From: an uncultured Clostridia bacterium
GTDB lineage: Bacteria > Bacillota > Clostridia > Oscillospirales > Acutalibacteraceae
DNA: 64,000 nt
Assembly: GCA_946566955.1 (NCBI GenBank)
Contig: CAMNXD010000002.1
Span: 62,001 to 126,000, forward strand
Direction: 5' to 3'
Both the position numbers and the translations under genes were made by a program. Below the pieces are notes generated by a model. It saw only the letters and a program-made list of their open reading frames with translations. It searched no databases and was not told the DNA's origin. Positions within the stretch are counted from its first letter, which is position 1. Each line of letters begins with the position of its first letter. Positions 34,044 through 40,946 of this stretch are shown here, one piece after another.

Positions 34044-34082
34044 TTCGGAACAATGTCAAAACAAATTCGGTATTGTTCCGAA
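34044..34082. promoter_or_regulatory. Dyad upstream of the consensus promoter (possible operator)
   Basis: A perfect 11-bp inverted repeat TTCGGAACAAT (34044-34054) and ATTGTTCCGAA (34072-34082), centred about 28 bp from the -35 box. A further TTGACA lies between the arms. Likely a binding site for a dimeric regulator, possibly the HTH of the gene it precedes. Confidence 0.6.
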
Positions 34083-34136
34083 TAAAAACAGCAAGAGACG
34101 GCGCTGTGCCTGTGTACCGTCCTTTGCGTGCATATA

Positions 34137-34532
34137 TCATAATTGCTGTCTGTTGTTATCCAGTAAAATTACATCGGCATTTACGATTTCAACAGCTTTG
34201 TTACAAATACTGTTTCTTTGCCGTATCCACAGCATTGGATTTTCGGCTTTCAGTTTTTCTGTTACATTTTCCTTTTCAGAAAAATCTTTTACTAACCGAA
34301 GAAAAAGTTCCTGTGCCTGCTCCTCAATATTAGCAAGATAAGTATGTAGCTTGCCGCTTGTCAGAAGATTGTAGTATAGTACTCAACAATAGTGCGTTAG
34401 ATAGCGCAACCGTCTCTGTCCCCAAACGCCAATGGAGCGTTCTTCTTCAGACGTTAATTTGAGATTTGGTAAGATATAATCGCCAACTTCTCTGTAAGTC
34501 CCGCCTATCTGCTCGTATAATGATTTCTCCAT
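34137..34532 (-). pseudogene. TnpV-like transposon protein, nonsense mutation
   Basis: ATG 34532 after GGAGG gives MEKSLYEQIGGTYREVGDYI and RSIGVWGQRRLRYLTHYC, then TGA. The same frame continues VLYYNLLTSGKLHTYLANIE ... ENPMLWIRQRNSICNKAVEI to a stop at 34137. The layout (GDY..PNL, RRLRYL, LLTSGKL.TYL.E) is that of TnpV, a small protein carried by clostridial transposons. One in-frame TGA splits it. Confidence 0.7.
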
Positions 34533-34631
34533 AGTACAAAACCTCCTTTGATACTGCTATTGTACTCAAGAAGACTTTCATTTGCGAATGTGCGATTTTG
34601 AAAATTGCAGATAGTTCACTCAATAGAAACG

Positions 34632-34730
34632 TGACTTTTCAACAGATTTTCGCTTATAAAATACTGACTTTTCAATATAAAATAGACCTTATTTCTATGA
34701 CTTTTCAATTTAAAAAGAACAATGTCGATT
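34632..34730. repeat. Three 33-bp-spaced direct repeats with core TGACTTTTCAA
   Basis: The 11-bp core occurs at 34632, 34665 and 34698, exactly 33 bp apart each time, in AT-rich sequence downstream of the acidic small gene. On the minus strand one frame through the array is open and would repeat LKS every 11 residues. Confidence 0.7.
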
Positions 34731-34887
34731 ACCAACTTTCCTCTTTTTGCTGTTTTTGCTCTTCCTCCTCACGGCGGTAGTCGCTGTCATCCCAATTATA
34801 GACATACTCGTCCTGTGTATAGCTATAGCCGTCTTCATCGATATCCTCATAATCGCCGGAATCATAGTTATAACACCATTTATACAT
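34729..34887 (-). CDS. Small acidic tyrosine-rich protein coupled to RNase III
   Basis: ATG 34887 lies just after the RNase III stop codon, and its ribosome site AGGAGG is formed by the last Glu codons of that gene, so translation is coupled. The product has 52 residues: starts MYKWCYNYDSGDYEDIDEDG and ends KQQKEESW. It contains 18 Asp/Glu, only 5 Lys/Arg and 9 Tyr. There is no membrane helix. Such a compact, strongly acidic protein paired with a nuclease could be an inhibitor or nucleic-acid mimic, but no family is recognised and this role is inference. Stop is TAA at 34729-34731. Confidence 0.6.
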   Translation of the reverse strand: MYKWCYNYDSGDYEDIDEDGYSYTQDEYVYNWDDSDYRREEEEQKQQKEESW

Positions 34888-34892
34888 CTCTC

Positions 34893-36017
34893 TTATTCCT
34901 CCTCGCTTAATATATATTCAAGCATTTCAAATGCGGCAGACTTTTTCGCATCTTTTTTAGATGATGCTTGAGCCTGAAAATAAGTATCATATTCTTCTAT
35001 GTGACATTCACACTTCCAAATCGAATTGCCATAGGTATCATAAGTTTGATCGAAATCATATGCCGGAATCGAAAAATACCCTCGACGAGCAAGTATTTCC
35101 AGCTGGTTTATTGCATCAACTTTATTAGGATTATCGATTTCATCTCGAATGGAAAACAACAGATTATGCTTTTGTAAGTACTCATATGCCAACTTACACA
35201 CATTCATCCGTGCTTCGCTTTTAGATGAACCAAATCCACGAAATATAGGGAGTGAGTTCAACAATTTAAGTTCACAATGAAAACGCAGTTTAGAATAATT
35301 ATAATTAAAAGGAAAACTCTGTGAAATTCCATCAAACGGGATATACCATGTTGACTCGTAGGATTCTTCCTTAAACCTATACCAAGGAACAACACCGTTT
35401 TTTTGCACTTCCCATTCCTGAATTAAGCGAACATAATTGGTATCTATATCACCCTGAAAAAAATCTTCAAGCACAAGCATTGCCTCGACTACTGATGTGA
35501 TAATAGAAAAGTTCCATCCGCAATCCAGTGTGACAGCACCAATAATCGCTTCAAATAAGTCCTCTTTGACCGACATTTCTTCTTGAACATTATTTTGAAT
35601 ATCGCTGTTGCCCATTATCAAGTGTTCGGCAAATCCAAGCTCATCAATTCTGCAAGCAAGGTTTCGTTTTTCTACCATTTTGCTCTTGATGTTTGTGAGC
35701 TGACCTTCATTATACTTGCAGATAAATTCATTTGAATTAGGTGTTGGGGAAAAGCTGTGTTGCTTGCGTTGTTTCTGTGTTCCGTCAATCGGATCACCGT
35801 TTACCATGTGTCCGAATTTCCGCGTAAGCAACCGAATTACTGCAAAATCAAGTGCCTTATCTCCAATAAACTCCAGCACCTCGTTGTTTTCGCCGCTATT
35901 TTCCTTAGTATATGAGCGGCGTGTAAAAGCTTGCTTAAGCAAATCGGGATTTTTAAAAGTATAACCGATCTGCCCTTGAACCATTTTTAGTAATAATTCT
36001 TCTATAATAGAAAACAC
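34893..36017 (-). CDS. Accessory RNase III with two dsRNA-binding domains
   Basis: The protein has up to 374 residues. The RNase III domain has NNEVLEFIGDKALDF (44-58) and KEDLFEAIIGAVTLD (151-165), with E49, D53, D153 and E156 in the expected catalytic places. Between them is an insert of about 30-40 residues (around 70-107) that housekeeping RNase III lacks. One dsRBD-like region follows at about 195-283, with SSKSEARMNVCKLAYEYL, and a second at about 302-371, with ASSKKDAKKSAAFEMLEYIL. Housekeeping bacterial RNase III is near 230 residues with one dsRBD. The only canonical start (GTG 36017) overlaps AAAGGTG; an ATT or ATA about 9-12 bases later has better spacing. It cleaves double-stranded RNA; in a restriction-rich element it may act against foreign RNA, which is inference. 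Confidence 0.85.
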   Translation of the reverse strand: MFSIIEELLLKMVQGQIGYTFKNPDLLKQAFTRRSYTKENSGENNEVLEFIGDKALDFAVIRLLTRKFGHMVNGDPIDGTQKQRKQHSFSPTPNSNEFICKYNEGQLTNIKSKMVEKRNLACRIDELGFAEHLIMGNSDIQNNVQEEMSVKEDLFEAIIGAVTLDCGWNFSIITSVVEAMLVLEDFFQGDIDTNYVRLIQEWEVQKNGVVPWYRFKEESYESTWYIPFDGISQSFPFNYNYSKLRFHCELKLLNSLPIFRGFGSSKSEARMNVCKLAYEYLQKHNLLFSIRDEIDNPNKVDAINQLEILARRGYFSIPAYDFDQTYDTYGNSIWKCECHIEEYDTYFQAQASSKKDAKKSAAFEMLEYILSEEE

Positions 36018-36203
36018 CTTTCAGTAAAATAGCTACTAAAAGACATAATAATAGACTCACAAAATCAATTAAATTTAATTCTTTGTTTTCATTTGTTTAC
36101 TCAGGTTTACTTGCATAAACAGGAATAAACACCTATAAACAATGTCTCAAATTTAACTCATTACATCTTAAAGTGGTTTTATTATAGCCATATAATGTAT
36201 CCA

Positions 36204-36338
36204 TTACAAGCATGCGGTAAGTTTTTCTTCAAGCTCGTTTATATTGTCAGATACTTTCACGATATATCTGTATTTTGTATAACCTCGCCGCGATGGATCA
36301 AGATTCCCGAAAAACAGTTCTTCAATAAAGTTCGTCAT
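36204..36338 (-). pseudogene. DUF6809-like small element protein, fragment
   Basis: ATG 36338 gives 44 residues: MTNFIEELFFGNLDPSRRGY then a short helix NINELEEKLTACL. The start (EELFFGNLDP) matches small proteins common in clostridial mobile elements, which are usually longer (about 70 or more residues). It appears internally deleted. No clear ribosome site. Confidence 0.4.
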
Positions 36339-36387
36339 TTCTGACCTTCTTACGCAGCATACTGTCTTTGCCAGCGTGGGAAGCGTT

Positions 36388-36669
36388 TTAGATTTTGATG
36401 TGCCAATCCCACTTTTTTGTAATCGTGCGAAAATATGTAGAGAAAAAATTAATGAAATACATCTTCGGAAGAGGATTAATATTCCGCCACTTAAAGAATT
36501 TCAGACATCCCTCTTTGCATCAATTGTTGACAGGGTATTTTTCATATCCTGTAAGTTTTGACACATCGCCTGCTGTTATCACATCGGGGAATTTCACAAG
36601 TAGCTCCGTATAGAAGCGGTGTATATCCTCAAATATCCATGGTAACACATTCGTCTGCATTCTGACCAT
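36388..36669 (-). pseudogene. Excisionase-like HTH protein, nonsense mutation
   Basis: From ATG 36669 the frame reads FYTELLVKFPDVITAGDVSK, LTGYEKYPVNN, then TGA where relatives have Trp (VNNWC), then CKEGCLKFFKWRNINPLPKM to a stop at 36388. The pattern T..DV...TGY....VNNWC is typical of excisionase-family HTH proteins in Firmicute elements. It marks the probable far end of the tRNA-Ser element. Confidence 0.55.
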
Positions 36670-37027
36670 ATAATGTCCGCTATATCACTCGGCGGTGCGC
36701 GAAATAGCTTTGAGGGAAATGTGTACTCACAGGAAACCTTGAAAATAGATTTGTCGGCTCGCCTGTCTGTGTATTGCTCTGTGCGTTTTGTTTTTCCGCA
36801 GCTCTTTCTAAAAATGCGGGTTTCAGCGATTTTCCGGTCAAACTCGAATCGTTCCCCGAAATTGGGCGTTTTTTGATATAATGTTAAAAAGTTAAGAATT
36901 TATTGAAATTATTATATATTGTTTAAAAATTTAATTCATTTAAGCAGTTGAAAATTTTATTTAAATTAGTAATTATATACGTGAGCAAAAATATTGATTT
37001 GATAATATATACTAAATCTATTTTGTA
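36670..37027. other. Transition from GC-richer element sequence to AT-rich backbone
   Basis: No intact gene. Up to about 36870 composition is element-like; from about 36880 it becomes strongly AT-rich. The right boundary of the element is probably here. ACTCGAAT at about 36840 resembles the ACTCGAAAT anticodon-loop core of the tRNA-Ser genes, but the match is too short to prove an att site. Confidence 0.4.
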
Positions 37028-37056
37028 TTGACAATAAATTGTTCAAGTGTTATAAT
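37028..37056 (+). promoter_or_regulatory. Consensus promoter of the GG-leader metallopeptidase
   Basis: TTGACA (37028-37033), a 17-nt spacer ending TGT, and TATAAT (37051-37056), 47 bp before the start codon. Confidence 0.85.
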
Positions 37057-37102
37057 GGTCATGTGGTCATAAAATATTTATTAAAAGGAGATGTGGAGAT
37101 TT

Positions 37103-38254
37103 ATGTTAGAAAAAGAATCAACAAATTTATTAGAGGTAAAAGAAAAATGGGAGAAAATTGCTAGCCACTCCGCTCCAGGAACTCTTGCAAGAAGTGAAGC
37201 AGAACTTATTTTGAAGATGATTGAAATTTTAAAATCAGAGCACGGAAAAGACATTGAAGAAATTAGTCTTAAAGATTTGGAATCTATTTCTGGTGGAACT
37301 TCAAACAAAGGAAATAAAACTTTAGCTTCTATGCTCGCTTCTGTTTTAGCTCTTTCTTCTATGCCGGGAGCATCAGCAAACTTTGGCACCACTGAAATGC
37401 CCGATGAAACTACTAGAGCAAGATCTAAAGAAATATTTAAAGATGCAGCTACTAGAGCAAATTTTAAAAAATCACTTCAGGATATAAAGAAAGTTGGTGA
37501 AATGCGAGATGATGGCATTGCTCAACTGGATAAAGAAGGTGTAAACTCTAAAGCAGCATCAGAAATAGTAAAATTTTGTTTAATAGGCCAGGGACAATTT
37601 GAACCACCCATTAATAGTATTGAAAGTCTTTTTGCATTTGGTGAAAATAAAAAAATTTTTTTAACATATATGAAGGAATTAAATAGACTCTTAGAAAAAT
37701 ACTCAGCTGTAACTAAAAGTTTGATTGAATTTCATGAAATCAATGGAACAAAATTTCAAATGGGATTTGATAAACCTCCTGCCGATAATCCAGGACTTAG
37801 AGGAGCATCTCATCCGGGTAAAATATCCTTTTACGCTCCCGAAAGTAGTTATTTGACAGCTTTATACAGTGCTTACAGCAGTTATAAATCTGGATATAAA
37901 TCAAGCACTTCAAGAAAAAAATTACTAGCTTCTACTGCAGCTCACGAGATGGGACATTTAATATCGTTCTTTATATGGATAAATAAGGAAGGTATGAATG
38001 TGATTGAGTCAACCTCCGCCGTAGCTCAAAAAAATGAATTTGAAGAAATCGAAAAGGAAGAAATTATAGAAATTGCTAAAAATAAATATGGCTGCAAAGA
38101 TTTTAGCATAAGCAAATATGGAGACTCAGATCCGGGTGAGTGGTTTGCAGAAGTTTTTGCGCATATGGAGTGCAGCGACGAAGACCAACTGAGTCCTTTA
38201 GGCAAAGCTATGAGGGATTATTTGCAAACGACGCCATACGGAGTTAAAAGCTAA
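37103..38254 (+). CDS. GG-leader zinc metallopeptidase, candidate exported effector
   Basis: Start taken at ATG 37103 (AAGGAG 12 nt upstream; an ATG at 37091 touches that site); 383 residues. Residues 1-65 form a charged helical leader ending EISLKDLESISGG, the same pattern as the leader-ankyrin protein at 10090. A hydrophobic stretch (about 73-92, ASMLASVLALSSMPGASA) follows, like a second signal. The C-terminal half is a gluzincin-like peptidase with the zinc motif AAHEMGHLI (about 279-287) and a downstream EWFAEVFAH (about 346), the arrangement of lethal-factor/MuF-type zincins. The Gly-Gly leader suggests export by a peptidase-containing ABC transporter; none is in the window. Substrate unknown. 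Confidence 0.8.
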   Translation: MLEKESTNLLEVKEKWEKIASHSAPGTLARSEAELILKMIEILKSEHGKDIEEISLKDLESISGGTSNKGNKTLASMLASVLALSSMPGASANFGTTEMPDETTRARSKEIFKDAATRANFKKSLQDIKKVGEMRDDGIAQLDKEGVNSKAASEIVKFCLIGQGQFEPPINSIESLFAFGENKKIFLTYMKELNRLLEKYSAVTKSLIEFHEINGTKFQMGFDKPPADNPGLRGASHPGKISFYAPESSYLTALYSAYSSYKSGYKSSTSRKKLLASTAAHEMGHLISFFIWINKEGMNVIESTSAVAQKNEFEEIEKEEIIEIAKNKYGCKDFSISKYGDSDPGEWFAEVFAHMECSDEDQLSPLGKAMRDYLQTTPYGVKS

Positions 38255-38290
38255 AAGCTTATTTTCATAAAAAAAATTCGCGCTAACATA

Positions 38291-38318
38291 TTGACAAATA
38301 ACATATAAATGGTGTAAT
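38291..38318 (+). promoter_or_regulatory. Promoter of the second metallopeptidase
   Basis: TTGACA (38291-38296), a 16-nt spacer and TGTAAT (38313-38318), about 50 bp before the gene. Confidence 0.55.
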
Positions 38319-38364
38319 AAAATGTTATCAAAAAGAAATTTGTTGGTTAGCATCGAATAAGGAA

Positions 38365-39225
38365 GTGAGAACAATAAAAAGTTTTTTAAAGGAAATAACA
38401 ATTAAAACTTTAGCTGCCACGTTAGTTGCAGCTAATTTAATACCTAATATTACTTTGTCGGTAAAAGCTGACTTAAAACTTAATATTAAAAATTTAAATT
38501 TCCCTTGGGAAGAAAGTCAACTTACAAAAGAACTTCAAAAGGAAATTCAATTATTTAAAAATCTCGGCCGGAGGAGCTATGATGGAAAGTATATTTTTAA
38601 CGTGAATTTAAAAAGTTTTCCTAAAAATAAACAAGATTTAAGACTTCTTACGGCATATATTAAAGAAGTAAATAGATGTTTTCAAAAGTATCATGTGTTT
38701 AGAGAGATATTAAAAAATTTTTATAGAAAACCTTTTGAGCTTAAGTTTATAAATAAATTCCCAGAGCCGGAATATAAAAATGCTTTAGCAAGAACTTTTA
38801 ATGATTGGTCAGGAATAGAGTTTATAAGTTATCCTCAAAAAAAATATTTCGAAATATACTACGAAGATATTTCTCGTCATCCTCGAGTAGATATTCACAA
38901 AGCAGTTTCTTCTGTTGCCGCTCATGAAGTAGGTCACGTTATTGAGTCTATAATAACATCTATAAAATACGTTGATTATAAAAATCCTCCAACTCCAGAA
39001 GAAATAAAAAGGAAAATTATAAGTAAAGCCAAAAAGAAAAATAAAAGTATTAGCGAAGAAATAAGTACTTACGGTAAAAGCAATCCCCGAGAATGGTTTG
39101 CCGATGTTTTTACTCATTTACAGTGTTCTAAAAGCCCTAATTCTTTAGCTTCTGCACTAGAAGATTATCTTAAAAAATATATTAAAAAGAACTTTAAGTG
39201 CTATTTACATAAAACTGGAATATAA
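38365..39225 (+). CDS. Secreted zinc metallopeptidase (signal peptide, HEXXH)
   Basis: The frame gives 286 residues. A basic N-terminus and hydrophobic core (about 13-33, TLAATLVAANLIPNITLSVKA) look like a Sec signal peptide ending near VKA. The catalytic part has VAAHEVGHVIE (about 184-194) and NPREWFADVFTHLQCS (about 239-254), the same arrangement as the preceding gene, so the two are diverged paralogues with different export signals: no Gly-Gly leader here. The start is unclear: GTG 38365 lies only 2-3 nt after AAGGAAG, while ATA 38374 has normal spacing. It has its own promoter. Confidence 0.75.
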   Translation: MRTIKSFLKEITIKTLAATLVAANLIPNITLSVKADLKLNIKNLNFPWEESQLTKELQKEIQLFKNLGRRSYDGKYIFNVNLKSFPKNKQDLRLLTAYIKEVNRCFQKYHVFREILKNFYRKPFELKFINKFPEPEYKNALARTFNDWSGIEFISYPQKKYFEIYYEDISRHPRVDIHKAVSSVAAHEVGHVIESIITSIKYVDYKNPPTPEEIKRKIISKAKKKNKSISEEISTYGKSNPREWFADVFTHLQCSKSPNSLASALEDYLKKYIKKNFKCYLHKTGI

Positions 39226-39245
39226 TATTCAATACTACTTTTTAG

Positions 39246-39274
39246 TTGACAATTATAGAAATACATGTTATAAT
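39246..39274 (+). promoter_or_regulatory. Consensus promoter of the exported AAA+ gene
   Basis: TTGACA (39246-39251), a 17-nt spacer ending TGT, and TATAAT (39269-39274), about 50 bp before the ATG. Confidence 0.85.
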
Positions 39275-39323
39275 TTAATTAAATAAAAATTTGCTTCTTA
39301 TACCAAATTGAAAGGATGCTAAT

Positions 39324-40901
39324 ATGAAAAAAAATAAAAAACAAATTGCTTTAATTTTAACAGCAGCGCTGCTAACAAATGGCTGCACGCCCTCTGGACA
39401 AGCTATAAGTTTTAAAAAAATTAAAGATCTTGTTTCTAATAATACTGGAGTTAAAAACCTTTTAAAATACACTGGAGCAGCAATAGGAGCAGCAGCAGGT
39501 GGAACTGCACTTTATTATGGCGGCAGAAAAGCTCTTGATTTTGCAGACCCAGGAAGAAGTGCTCGGCGAGAAGCTATAAAAAAAGCTAAGGAAGAACTCA
39601 AAGAAGTCAATAAAAATTTTGCTAACGCAACTGACGAAGAAAAACAAGCTAAGCTGTCAGCAAGAATAGGAACACTTCAAAGCGTCATAAACCAAAAAAG
39701 CAGCTTGACAGAGTCCGTAAAGAATATTCCAGTAGTTGGCGGTGCAGTGGCAAGTGGAGGTTTAGCACTCGGTGCAATAGAAAATGCTGGAAAAATTTGC
39801 AGAAAAATTTTAAATATAAGCTATTTAAAATATGCCTGGGATAATGCTCAAATGGCAAAAAACAAGCTTAAAGGTTATTTCGAAATTCCAGCAAAAGAGT
39901 TTAATAAAGAAGAAGTATTCGCTAACTTTGACTCCGTTCTTAAGGATGTACATGGCCAAGAAGAAGCTTTAGAAACTTTGAAAAACTATATTTACGATAT
40001 AGTAGTTGGTAAAAACCAAGCTAAGTGGAAAGGCGAAAAATACAAACATGGTGATGTGCTTTATTTCCATGGCCCTTCAGGAGTTGGAAAGTCGTCAGTT
40101 TCGGAAAAAATACCTTACATGCTTTATTCAAATCCTAAAATATATACCGTCACTACATCCGATGTTGACAAAGATCAAAAAGACAGCGTAGTTACTCAGC
40201 TTTTCCAAACTACAAAAGATAAAAACGCTGGTGGCTATTATGGTCCTCCGCCAACAGAAAAAACCAAGGATTTAGTTGATTTCTTAAAAAATAATCCTAA
40301 TGGCATAATAAAAATAGAGGAATACGATAAAATTTGTACTCCTGCTCTAGACGAAATATTTAGAAATATAATGGAATTCGGAATGGTTAATGTTGGAGGA
40401 GAAAAAATAGATTGCTCTGGAATGCTTTTCATAATGACCTCTAATGAAGATAAAACTTCTATGGAAGGATTCGACAAAAAAGATAAAGATTCAGAAGCTG
40501 AGAAAATGGATAAAGAAAGCTTCAGTCAAGGATACACTAGAGTTTGGCATGATAAATCTTTCTTAAATAGAATTAAGAAAGTTGAATTCGGTAATTTAAG
40601 CCCGGAAGCATATGCAATAATTATTCGCAAACATTTCAATAGACTTTCCGAGTATTGGTTAGATCCTAGAAATGCCGGAATAAAACTAGTTATGAACGAC
40701 GAAATTATTACAAGTCTTTCGGAGAGAGTTGCAAAAATGAATCAAGGAGCTAGACCTATCGATTTAGAAATACTACCTGCACTTCAAGTTCAGATAGGAA
40801 ACAAAATTAAATCTGCTCCAAGTTTTGATGCCTACAACGGCAAAACTTTCCAAATTTTATACGATGAAAATCAGAAAACCTTTGATATAGAAGTTCTATA
40901 A
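39324..40901 (+). CDS. Exported AAA+ ATPase, ClpB-D2/torsin-like
   Basis: The protein has 525 residues. The N-terminus is a lysine-rich Sec signal (KKNKKQIALILTAALLTNGC), possibly a weak lipobox at Cys22, followed by a Gly/Ala-rich hydrophobic segment at about 50-66. A helical linker leads to one AAA+ module at about 210-500: DVHGQEEALETL, Walker A YFHGPSGVGKSS (about 247-258), Walker B IIKIEEYDK (about 326-334), sensor 1 LFIMTSNED, and sensor 2 NQGARPIDLEI (about 473). The best resemblance is to the second AAA domain of ClpB and to torsins. An ATPase with an export signal has no fuel outside a free-living cell, so delivery into a host compartment or an inward-facing membrane topology are the options. 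Alternative: N-terminal membrane anchor with the ATPase cytosolic. Confidence 0.75.
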   Translation: MKKNKKQIALILTAALLTNGCTPSGQAISFKKIKDLVSNNTGVKNLLKYTGAAIGAAAGGTALYYGGRKALDFADPGRSARREAIKKAKEELKEVNKNFANATDEEKQAKLSARIGTLQSVINQKSSLTESVKNIPVVGGAVASGGLALGAIENAGKICRKILNISYLKYAWDNAQMAKNKLKGYFEIPAKEFNKEEVFANFDSVLKDVHGQEEALETLKNYIYDIVVGKNQAKWKGEKYKHGDVLYFHGPSGVGKSSVSEKIPYMLYSNPKIYTVTTSDVDKDQKDSVVTQLFQTTKDKNAGGYYGPPPTEKTKDLVDFLKNNPNGIIKIEEYDKICTPALDEIFRNIMEFGMVNVGGEKIDCSGMLFIMTSNEDKTSMEGFDKKDKDSEAEKMDKESFSQGYTRVWHDKSFLNRIKKVEFGNLSPEAYAIIIRKHFNRLSEYWLDPRNAGIKLVMNDEIITSLSERVAKMNQGARPIDLEILPALQVQIGNKIKSAPSFDAYNGKTFQILYDENQKTFDIEVL

Positions 40902-40908
40902 TTAAAAA

Positions 40909-40944
40909 AATAATTAGCCCGATGAAATTTTTCATCGGGCTTTC
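40909..40944. terminator. Bidirectional terminator between convergent genes
   Basis: Perfect 11-bp stem AGCCCGATGAA / TTCATCGGGCT (40916-40926, 40931-40941), with T-rich runs on both sides. Confidence 0.9.
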
Positions 40945-40946
40945 TT

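Noticed and set aside
34632..34730. Three periodic repeats as a CRISPR array
   Set aside because: The conserved core is only 11 bp, the unit is 33 bp in total with no room for a spacer, and no cas gene is present.
36388..36669. In-frame TGA codons at Trp positions, suggesting UGA is read as Trp
   Set aside because: murC (core gene, 3520-4893) ends at TGA at the normal family length. The in-frame stops occur only in decayed element genes (TGA in the HTH and TnpV genes, TAG in repA), so they are ordinary nonsense mutations.
36830..36850. ACTCGAAT as the right att site of the tRNA-Ser element
   Set aside because: Only 7-8 bases match the anticodon-loop core, without flanking tRNA sequence. Too weak to annotate as att.
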